NCBI GenBank assembly: GCA_020631735.1
Contig: CM036225.1
Coordinates: 62,405,183 to 62,469,182 of the forward strand
Direction of reading: 5' to 3'
DNA from: Saccharum officinarum
Taxonomy: Eukaryota; Streptophyta; Magnoliopsida; Poales; Poaceae
DNA length: 64,000 bases
Part shown: positions 10,467 to 19,084 of the stretch, one piece after another
How positions within the stretch are numbered: the stretch's first letter is position 1
How the letters are laid out: each line of letters opens with the position of its first letter
Translations under genes and position numbers: made by a program
The notes under the pieces: generated by a model
Told to the model about the DNA's origin: nothing
The model's input: the letters and a program-made list of their open reading frames with translations, nothing else
Database searches by the model: none

Positions 10467-11981
10467 GAATTTTATTTTAAAATAATATTATTTTAATAAA
10501 TAATTGTCAAAGTAGATGCTGTTTTTTGAAATTGTAAAACTAACATGCTATCGGTAGTAGGAAAGCCGATACGATACTTGTTGGTAGCCCGAATGCCGAT
10601 AAGCCTACCTGGCACGTACGTCAGCTGACTGGATCCCTGTCGGCAGTCCACGTGCCGATCACCCCTATCGGCTTTTGGAGAGCCAAATGGGCTTACTGTT
10701 GATTGAAAGAGACAAGAGCTGGCAATGACTTCTCTTGTCTATGGCTCGTTGGCTCCGAATATTGTTCGCTAGAAACTTGGTCATAGGTGAACCATTTTAA
10801 CTGACACGTAACTTATAGTTGTATTTTTTTTTAAGAGATATAGTATATTTGATTAAAGTTGAACATATTTGACTTCTCGTCAAGTGAGAATAATACTCTT
10901 TGTGGGACGAATGGAGTATTTACTCTGAAAAGGATGTCGCGTTATTTATTTTCCAAATTTTGTTAGGATATTTTCAGGTGGTCATCTAACACATCGAAGA
11001 GTCAACAAATATCAAATTTGACTAAATTTGTAGAAAGTACTATTGATATTTGTACATCTAAGTAAGTTTATTATAAAACTATATAATGTGATTAAACTAA
11101 GGAAAAAGTCTACTTGACCCCCAACTATGGGGATCGTCTATTTTACCCCCAAACTATGAAACGGTCTAATTTACCCCATGAACTTTGCAAAACCGGCCAA
11201 ATCACCCCCTCGAGCGGTTTTGGGCGGTGGTTTTGCAAAGTTCAGGAGGTAAATTAGACCGTTTCATGGTTTGGGGGTAAAGTAGACGACCCCCCATAGT
11301 TGGGGGGTCAAGTAGACTTTTCCTTAAACTAATGATGTTTATTTGGTATCACAATCATAAATAAATAAATAAATATATATATAGGTCAAACTAGTGTTTG
11401 ACTCCTTAAAATACGAGACGTGCACTTATTTTTTTTTGGACGAAGGGAGTAATGAGTACCATTAGATAAATCATTGAATATATTTTTATAAAAAATTACT
11501 TAAAGATATAAATATTGATAGTATTTTGTACAAATTAGTCAAATTTTAAGAAAGTTTGATTAGCACATATCACATAAATATTCTTTTTATGGGATGGGAT
11601 TATGGAAACCGAGCGAGTATATACGTAGGAGTAAATGAAATGATTAGATTATTAATAAAATATATAAAACTAGTATTTGTCGCCTCTTTCAACTACTGGA
11701 TTCAAAGGAGACATCTTTACCCAATACCAAGGCACAGGGGTGCTGTAAACATTCCAGGCTTATCGGCCACGGGAGAGCCGATATGTCTGTCGGCCCAAAA
11801 AGGTTCGACGTGGCCATGTTTAGATTTACGTGGCAGCACTCCTATCGGCGACTCAATAGCCGATAAGCCCCTAGTCAGCTTCCAAGCAGCCGGTACACAT
11901 TTATTTTTACAATTATTACATAACAGTATCTAGTTTTACAATTATTTATTTAAATAATATTATTTTAAAAAAAAATGAGCC
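10467..11981. mobile_element. Mutator-like element, non-autonomous, ~1.5 kb with 9-bp target duplication
   Basis: The 9-bp direct repeat ACATGGAGG flanks it on both sides (10458-10466 and 11982-11990). The terminal ~80-bp sequences are inverted copies sharing TTTTAAAATAATATTATTT and AATAAATAATTGT. Subterminal regions are rich in short direct and inverted ATCGGC/GCCGAT motifs (10545-10680 and 11755-11875). The duplication length and long terminal inverted repeats point to the Mutator superfamily. No transposase was seen. A second MITE lies inside, and parts of the interior resemble the CTCCGTCCCA-type ends of other small elements. Confidence 0.75.
11101..11323. mobile_element. Foldback MITE nested in the Mutator-like element, 223 bp
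   Basis: Nearly the whole length is one inverted repeat: it starts GGAAAAAGTCTACTTGACCC and ends with the complement. The perfect 9-bp repeat TTAAACTAA (11092-11100 and 11324-11332) flanks it. The 9-bp duplication suggests Mutator-type mobilisation. A transcript would form a long hairpin. Confidence 0.85.
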
Positions 11982-11999
11982 ACATGGAGGTGCCTGAGA

Positions 12000-12600
12000 T
12001 AACTCAGTGATCCTGTGCCTGGCATTCGGCACTCGGCAGCAATGCAGCATAAAAACTCAGTGATCCTGTGCCTGTCATTTCGGTATCGGTAGCATCATGT
12101 GCCTGTCATCTCAGCACTCAGCAGTATAAGACTGCCCGCAGCGGCATACTGTAAACGATACTCTAAAGTTTTAGAGTGTGAATATAGAGTAAAAACTGCT
12201 ACACTGGGTACTCTAAAACGATACTCTATCATTTCTCTCACTCTATATTTAGAGTAGTACAGTGTTTACTCTATAGTGGGCAGTGGCGGGCCCCACTAGC
12301 TAAACAAAGGAAAAAATGCTATAACTCACAAACCAAAAATCCAAATTAAATTTCGATTGCACCATTAAATTCGTCTCAATAAATCCTTCAAAACTAGATC
12401 ACACATGGATATATTTAGATAAAGTGACAAGTGAGTCCCATAGTGGATAGAGGATGATATAGATGATGGATGGGTGCGGGAGAATTGAGTATAGAGGAAA
12501 GAATCTTGCTGACTAGGACGTATAGAGGATGAATATAGAGGTCCATAAGTGCGGATAGTCTAACTCAGTGATCCTGTGCCTGGTATTTTGGCAGCATACT
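12000..12600. repeat. Short dispersed repeat ACTCAGTGATCCTGTGCCTG, three copies, split by a MITE
   Basis: Copies start at about 12002, 12055 and 12563, each followed by a related GGCATT/GTCATT/GGTATT and CGGCA-like segment. The first two lie left of the Tourist-like MITE and the third directly right of it, so the array predates that insertion. Confidence 0.65.
12130..12560. mobile_element. Tourist-like (PIF/Harbinger) MITE, 431 bp
   Basis: The ends GACTGCCCGCAGC and the complement of GACTATCCGCACT form an imperfect terminal inverted repeat. The trinucleotide TAA at 12127-12129 and 12561-12563 is the target duplication expected of PIF/Harbinger elements. The interior is full of inverted TACTCTAAA/TTTAGAGTA motifs and lacks coding capacity. 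Confidence 0.8.
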
Positions 12601-12689
12601 GCATGGACACTAGTACTGTAACATACATGGAGACAGATAATTGCGCGCATAGTACTCTCTTTTATCTCTTATATACTAGAGCCACGTTT

Positions 12690-12848
12690 AGACTGTGAAA
12701 AAATTTTAACCCGATAAATAGTACCACTTTCGTCTTATTTTGCAAATATTATCCAATCATGGACCAACTAGGCTCAAAAGATTCATCTCGTGATTTTCAA
12801 CTAAACTGTGTAATTAGTTATTTTTTTACCTACATTTACTACTTCATG
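12690..12848. mobile_element. Fragment of a small DNA transposon, cut by the adjoining LTR
   Basis: The sequence around 12770-12830 (GATTCATCTCGTGATTT, AACTGTGTAATTAGTTATTT, CTACATTTACTACTTCATGC) resembles one end of an abundant grass MITE group known to me only by pattern. It stops where LTR homology begins. No matching second end was found. Confidence 0.4.
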
Positions 12849-15533
12849 CATGTTCATATAAATTTTGGAGAATGTCTTGGTACCTAGAGTGTCTAAGAAA
12901 ATTAGGAAATCTGTTGTTTGACACTTTTTACTATGCTTAGTTATTTATACACAAATCAGCCTTTTGGGCTTGTGGATTTTTGTAGGAAGTTCCTGTGAAT
13001 AAATTAGTTCAGATTTTTACAGTAGCCTCTTTTTGGGTCAGAGAGTCTCCTGTAACTTTTGTAGAATTTTAGGAGCAGTTTACATATATGTTTAAAATTC
13101 CACTTAATTACTTAAGTAAATTAAGAAAGGGTTGTAAATGAATATTCTAGGTGGGCACACCTTACTTTCTGGTGTTCTTGTGACCTTTGTGAACTTGTGG
13201 TAATAGTAGTTTGGTCTTATGGATGTTTGCCACATCAATAAATATTTAATCTTTGTAATTCTAGTTTTCTGGACAGCTGGTCGCATTTCTAGGTTTGATC
13301 CTTAATAAAAGTGTTTGCTGGAAAACTTGTGAATACCAAAATTGTAGTAAACTTGGTAAACTAGCTTGTGTCAAAATTTGGAAGCATTTGGCTTAGTAGT
13401 TTAAGAGTTATTGCTGTTTTAAGTGACAGTCCAGAATTGGCCGCTCTCTGTTTAGAGAGAGCAGATTCTGGAACTTTGGAATTTCGATTAGGTAAACTTT
13501 GGAATTAAGTGCTGTGGTCTGAAAACATTTGTGGTGCATTTCATAAGCTTTCCAGATTGTCTTAGATCATATCTTTTGGAGTTGGGATTCTCCAGTTATG
13601 TTAGAATCTTTGAGCTGCTGTCCAGAATGTCTTACTGTGGTAACCTAAGTAATATTACTCTTGTGTTTTTTAGGTGTTAGGGCCTTGACCGAAGAGGAAC
13701 AACTATATCTTAGGTTGGGTAGATTAGGTAAGTACTTCTCCACCGGAGAAGAGATTTGCACGTACTAATAAAGTAACTTGAATAGAGTATTTTTTTTCTG
13801 AAATGCATTTCATTCCGAGCATGTTGCACCCATTTATGCATCCATGATATTTATTGTGCATTCATGCAATAGGTGTACCGGAGGGGGTCACTCTCCTCGA
13901 ATTCGAGCCGGTGATTCCGGAGGAAATCCAGGACCAGCCGGAGCAGCTAGAGGAACCAACCGGCGACGAAGCTCCTGCCGAAGATCTACCTGAGTGTCCT
14001 GATCACCGGCCTTCGACCTTTCTGAAAGGCAAGCCCCGGTGCATGCTGAACCTACTGATTTATAAATTAATCTTGAGTACTTTTAATTGTTTACTGCATT
14101 AAGTTGTAGGAGTTACATGAAAACACTTGTTGCATTATACCTGTCCTTGTCCAGATATCGTACTTAATCCTATATTAGGTTTAGGCACGTGTCAATGCTT
14201 AGCCCTGCTTAGTACGGTAGAAGTCGGGTGATTTCCGGTCATCCGCGAGATGTAGGAAGGAGTCACGAGTGGCTTTATGGCTATCGTGGATGGAACCATG
14301 CTTAAAAATGAAATTGAGACCGGGCGGGAGTTCGATAGTACAGCCGCAAGACACTTCACGTCTTGGGTGTGGAGCTATGCCCGTCTGAGTCGTTTAAGGA
14401 CCGATTCGCTGTACGTCCTTGAGTCATGTTGAACGCAGTCTAACACTTAGTTGGCCGGATAAGCCGTTCCGACCGCGAAGCCGAGTAATGTGGTTCAGGC
14501 CGGGAATCGAATGGTAGGTTGCTTCTTGGAGGAGAGAAAGGATGTGCTTGGGGACATTGGCGTGAGACCAAGGGGGGTTAGAGTCCCTATCACCTGGCAG
14601 AGTGTCGCCCTTGGGGTCGCGACATTATTCGGACCCGCGATTCCTGAATCATATGAAACGGTGGCCTGTGCGACCCTGGCAGGGGTCTGCACGGTGAGTG
14701 TTAGAAATACCCCTCCAGCTGGATAGGAATTCGATTCGAATCGCCGTCGCTCCCGGTTAGTGAGCACTTGACTTGAGCAGCGGCAACGTAGATCTCAGTA
14801 AATGAACTGGTGGTTAAGGGAATGATATAATGTTGCCACAATTCATACCTGCTCTGGATATAATGATGATAATTGTTTGATTATAATCAAGTGCATGTTT
14901 AGTACAGGTGCTAAGATAGATGACAGGTAAATGCTAAAAATAACTGCTAGTACAGGTTATAAGAGTCTCAATTACTTATGCCTTTATGCAAAAATGTGAT
15001 GTCAGCTAGCCTCTTGTGAAAGCCTTGCATAATCCTTGGTGTCATCTTATTTCTGGTTTTCGACGGGTAAGTCTAGCTGAGTACATTCCAGTACTCAGGG
15101 TTTATTCCCTCCTGTTGCAGATGATATGCTCTACCAAGGCTTCTGCAAAAATTGTCTCCACCCTGCGGGTGACGAAGACTAGATCACTTGGGCGTGATCA
15201 TCTTTTATGTACTTTCCTGATGCTTTTGTGGGATGTTGATCAACAAGACTGGCAATAGTTAAACAACTGGCGTGTGTTGCTTCCGCTACTTTATAAACTT
15301 GGTTTGTAATAATTGCGACTCCGTGTGTGTAAACTTATTTCGGAACTACTTGCGAAATGTAACGTATGATGTTGTATGTTGAATGATGCGATCCTGGTTG
15401 TAAGCAAGTTGGTTTGAAATCCTTCGTGGTTTCGATTGACTACCGGGATTATATGGGCTCAAGTTCGAAAATTTGAGCACTTCGGTGCTTGTTTTTGTAC
15501 TTGTGCTCTTATAATTTGGTCGGTTCTGTTACA
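12849..15533 (+). repeat. Element A 5' LTR, 3' 2.7 kb only
   Basis: Collinear with 44005-46701 of the element B 3' LTR, with scattered substitutions and small indels. It ends GGTTCTGTTACA. The left junction lies where the upstream sequence turns from a MITE-like fragment into TGTTCATATAAATTTTGGAG. The missing first ~2.5 kb would include U3 and any promoter. Two short open segments inside are described separately. Confidence 0.85.
13677..14035 (+). other. Exon-like open segments within the LTR of element A
   Basis: Two stretches with sensible amino-acid content face each other across a possible intron. The first (about 13677-13729) encodes VRALTEEEQLYLRLGRLG and ends at a canonical donor GTAAGT. 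The second (about 13873-14035) encodes VPEGVTLLEFEPVIPEE followed by an acid- and Pro-rich stretch and STFLKGKPRCML, after an acceptor-like TGCAATAG. Both recur in the element B LTR (44840-45230), where the second carries a 1-nt loss. They could be leftovers of a captured gene or an LTR-encoded peptide. I do not recognise the protein. Confidence 0.35.
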
Positions 15534-15535
15534 GC

Positions 15536-15547
15536 TGGTATCGGAGC
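15536..15547 (+). promoter_or_regulatory. Primer-binding site of element A (initiator tRNA-Met type)
   Basis: TGGTATCGGAGC two bases after the LTR end differs by one base from TGGTATCAGAGC, the complement of the plant initiator-Met tRNA 3' end and the usual minus-strand primer site. Confidence 0.85.
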
Positions 15548-16305
15548 ATAATTCAACATTAAAAACATCGTACGAGTATTTAAAAACAAAAGTATTTAAT
15601 TATGAAAAGGGTTAAAATTCTAAAAACTATTTTTATAGGTATGCCAGTGATCACATCCCTTAGCCCAAATAAGGACTCTTAGGTGGCTTATTATAAAGAC
15701 TAACTTGGGGGCCTTGTTTGTTTTTGTTTCGTCGTCCATACGGCGTGATATTGTATGGATGCCATCCACTTGGGTGGTAATGTATGGATCAATTGCCTCG
15801 ACGCTCTGGTAAGTGTGAGTTGTGAGAGCATGATCGTCCAACCGGCGATCTAGGGGAGAGTAGTTTTGGTGACTTGCATACTTACATGTTTAAACCATGT
15901 AATTACGTAAGCACTTAATTGTGGGAACCTTTATATCGGGTAGCTTTGATACTGAAGTATATACATCAGGGGATGTGTATATGGAAAGTATTTAAATTAC
16001 TGCTTTCTTGTGTGCATATATTGGGAAACTGTTGGGCTGAAATGAGGTTTTCTGCAGGTACACTAACAGCGTAACGAGTAGACCGATAGTTTCGCTTATA
16101 TGAGAGAACGTATGTATGCCACCGCCTAGCGTTAGAACTTTAGGATTCTACTAAGGTGAGAGGGCGTACGGAACGTGCATGCATCATGTTTAATTATATC
16201 ATACATATCATTTACTCCCTCCTTAAAAATTTCAGTACTCCCGACTAAATTAAATTTCGTATCCCCTAAATGATCCTCACTTTAAGTCGTATCTTGTTGC
16301 TACAG

Positions 16306-16920
16306 ATGGCACGTACCAAGAGGACCGCTCGCAAGTCCACTGGGGGCAGGGCACCTCGTCACCAGCTCGCTCCACGTGAGCCCCGCCCTGAGCCTACTGA
16401 GGTGGAAAGGCTGAGGGCAGAGTTGGCTGAAGTGACCGCTGCCCGGAATGCAGCGCGTCAGCAACTGGAGCAAGTGATCCGTGATCGTGACCAGGAAACC
16501 CTTGCAGTCCAGAGATTGACAGTAGCAAACCGCAACTGTCAACGCATGCTGGTCCGTGTCATGAACCAGAGGGATGAAGCCTGGCACGAGGAGAACGTTC
16601 TGAGAGCTCGTCAGTTTGAGCTCGAACAGCAGTTGGAGAATGCTGAAGAATACAATGACAATCTTTATGAAGAAGTGCACCGCCTGAACAACCAGCTAAA
16701 TCCTCTGCTGCCTAGGAATATCAACGCAGATGAGGACATGGGTTCAGGAATCTTCATGGCTGAAAATGATGATGAAGTGGAGGTCAACGGACCCCAAGAT
16801 GCCGCACCAGAAGAGGCACTAGAAGAAGAGCCTGAAGAAGAAGACGATGAGGAGTTAGAGCCTGTTAGTGATGAGGACGGCGGGGACATCCTTGACACCG
16901 ACTCTGAGGACGATGCTTAG
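16306..16920 (+). CDS. Extra ORF of Ty3 element A: histone H3-tail mimic + coiled coil + acidic tail, 204 aa
   Basis: The protein begins M-ARTKRTARKSTGG and continues RAPRHQLA. Against the mature H3 tail (residues 1-21) it matches 18 of 21 positions; the changes are Q5R, K14R and K18H. K4, R8, K9, S10 and the ARKS motif are kept. H3 similarity stops after residue 21 and there is no histone fold. Residues about 30-135 have heptad-like Leu/Ala spacing rich in Glu, Arg and Gln, consistent with a long coiled coil. Residues about 150-204 are strongly acidic. I chose the ATG at 16306 over 16270 because it restores the exact H3 start and directly follows a splice acceptor-like TTGTTGCTACAG. The ORF is intact although the element's pol is broken. 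Role unknown: the sequence suggests interaction with H3-tail writers or readers. Confidence 0.75.
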   Translation: MARTKRTARKSTGGRAPRHQLAPREPRPEPTEVERLRAELAEVTAARNAARQQLEQVIRDRDQETLAVQRLTVANRNCQRMLVRVMNQRDEAWHEENVLRARQFELEQQLENAEEYNDNLYEEVHRLNNQLNPLLPRNINADEDMGSGIFMAENDDEVEVNGPQDAAPEEALEEEPEEEDDEELEPVSDEDGGDILDTDSEDDA

Positions 16921-17581
16921 AGTAGTTATCACGTAGCTATGATGTTAGGATCGTCTTTTGTGCCTCCTGGGGTTGGTGTGAGGCTTTGTAATAACTTGAC
17001 TTTTCGGGTGTAAGGTCGAACCCTATGTTTCCTGGATGTTTAGTTGGAACCTGTTAATTTCGATCGCAATTGGATGTCTTATTGTGTGGTGTTCGATGAT
17101 GGTGTCACGATTAGCACCCTTCGGTGCCGCGACGAAACCGAGGGCCTCCTATGGCGCGCAACATAAGGTTGTGCTGCTTGGCACGCGCTGGTATCGAGGT
17201 GGCTAGTCATGATCCACCATGGAACTCTACCGTTGAGAAGTCTCTTTGTGGTCAGTTTGAAGTAGCATTTCTCAGTCAACTAAAAACTTTGAATTCGAAT
17301 CCAAGTACCGGACGAAAGATCAAAAATCACGTAGATTTTAACGTAAACGGTTCAGTAACTGTTGTGCTCCTTGTGAGTGAGCCTTTATCAAAGTACATCT
17401 TGTTGGATTCTCTCGCATGATTGCGCCAATTGATCCGCTTGAACGGATTGTGCGGTTGTGATGAATTATTGTGCCATGAGTATTTTGAGAAGTCTATTTC
17501 ATGAAGTCAGTTTGACATATTTACAATAATTCATCTACAAATTCCCACATCGTCAGTACTCATTGGCTATGCATTTTGCAG

Positions 17582-19084
17582 ATGTCGTACAATCTTCGTC
17601 GGGGTCGTGGCAATGAGGATGAGGAACAGCCACCCCCTCCGCCACCACCTACCTCGGCTGAGCTGATGCAGACAGTGGTCGAAGGGCAGCGCATGCTGGC
17701 AGATGCTATGCGCCAGCTGGCCAACCGGGAAGCTCGTCCTGGCCGCCAGGGCCCAGAACCCAATCAGTACAGTGATTTCAAGGACTTTCTTGATACTAAG
17801 CCCCCGCTCTTTAAGGAGGCGGAGGAACCACTGCAAGCTGATGAATGGTTGAACACTATTGAACAAAAGTTTCGTCTGCTTCGCTTGACTGATGAGCTAA
17901 AGACTGAATATGCTTCTCACCAATTACATGGTCCAGCGGGTATTTGGTGGAGCCACTATCGTTCCACATTGCCTGCAAATGTCCCTATTGCTTGGGATCA
18001 GTTCAAGGCCGCATTTCGTGGGAACTATATTCCTCCAGGTCTTATGGCTATCAAGCACACCGAATTTATGAGGCTGTCGCAGGGCAATAAAAGTTTGACT
18101 GAATATCTGCAATCCTTCAACAACCTGGCAAGGTATGCCACGGAGTTTGTGGATACCGATTCCAAGAAAATTGCTAGCTTTAAAAGAGGCCTCGGCCCAA
18201 AGCTGATGAAGACTATGGGCACTAGCAAGTGCACTACCTTCAATGAATTTATCAGTGATGCTCTGACTCAAGAGAACAATAACTCTATCTATGCTGCTTC
18301 TAAGAGCCGCAAGAGGGCACTTGAGGCAGGTGCTTCACAGTCTCGAGCTCCAGCTGCCCCGAGGGCTCCTCCTCGCCCTCCTGCCACAAGTGCTAAGTTC
18401 CGTCCTCCGCAAAAGAAGGCGCCAGTGAAGACTGGGTTTCGCAAGGCATATACAGTGGCTCTGCCAAAGAGTAATTCGGGCCAAGGCAGCTCCAGTGTCC
18501 CTCCTAGCAACATGCCTTGCTGGAACTGCAACAAGCCAGGCCATTGGTCTAGGAACTGCCCTTACCCTAAGAAGAATGTCAACCAAGGTGGCCGTCAAGG
18601 GCACGCTCATTATAACAGTATTGAGGAAATCCCATCTGGTGAGGTTGTCACTGCTGGTAAGTTCCTAGTTGACCAACATCCTGCAGTGGTACTTTTTTAT
18701 TCGGGTGCTTCGCATTCCTTTATCAGTCCTAAGTTTGCATCAGAGTTTGCACACAAATTGCATACTGTTGAAGGTGGGGGTTATTGTATTAGCGCAGCAA
18801 GTGGGAATATTTTCACAAATAAAGTAGTGGGAAATCTTGAGCTTGAGATAGAAGGGCGAAAGTACTCGCTTGCCTTAGTGGTTTTGCCGGGCTTAGGCAT
18901 AGATGTTATTCTGGGCATGAATTGGATGAGTCAGAATGGGGTACTCATTGATACATCCACTCGGGTAGTTATGCTCAGAGATCCTACAGATCAAAAGGGT
19001 TTTCTGGTACAACTTCCTAGAAAAGTTGATTTGTCGGGGAAGTTCATGCTGTGCAAGCAAAGGCGTTGGCCGAAATTCCAGTAG
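17582..19084 (+). CDS. Element A Gag-protease, 500 aa, frameshifted into pol and with a changed protease active site
   Basis: Starts [10 protein letters not shown] just after a splice acceptor-like GCATTTTGCAG. Residues about 60-230 match the retrotransposon gag capsid domain ([41 protein letters not shown]). A CCHC zinc knuckle lies at residue 313 ([14 protein letters not shown]). The aspartic protease follows ([18 protein letters not shown]), but the catalytic Asp before Ser-Gly is Tyr (TAT at 18698-18700). Element B and the family have Asp there. The frame ends at 19084 after a 1-nt loss near 19040 that separates it from RT. Gag might still be made; the protease should be dead. Confidence 0.85.
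   Translation: MSYNLRRGRGNEDEEQPPPPPPPTSAELMQTVVEGQRMLADAMRQLANREARPGRQGPEPNQYSDFKDFLDTKPPLFKEAEEPLQADEWLNTIEQKFRLLRLTDELKTEYASHQLHGPAGIWWSHYRSTLPANVPIAWDQFKAAFRGNYIPPGLMAIKHTEFMRLSQGNKSLTEYLQSFNNLARYATEFVDTDSKKIASFKRGLGPKLMKTMGTSKCTTFNEFISDALTQENNNSIYAASKSRKRALEAGASQSRAPAAPRAPPRPPATSAKFRPPQKKAPVKTGFRKAYTVALPKSNSGQGSSSVPPSNMPCWNCNKPGHWSRNCPYPKKNVNQGGRQGHAHYNSIEEIPSGEVVTAGKFLVDQHPAVVLFYSGASHSFISPKFASEFAHKLHTVEGGGYCISAASGNIFTNKVVGNLELEIEGRKYSLALVVLPGLGIDVILGMNWMSQNGVLIDTSTRVVMLRDPTDQKGFLVQLPRKVDLSGKFMLCKQRRWPKFQ

Noticed and set aside
15536..15547. tRNA gene at the TGGTATC motifs
   Set aside because: These are 12-base primer-binding sites next to LTR ends (also at 31739 and 35327) without a cloverleaf around them.
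16306..16920. A genuine histone H3 gene or H3 variant
   Set aside because: Similarity stops after residue 21. There is no histone fold, and the remainder is coiled coil and acidic. The position between primer-binding site and gag ties it to the retrotransposon.
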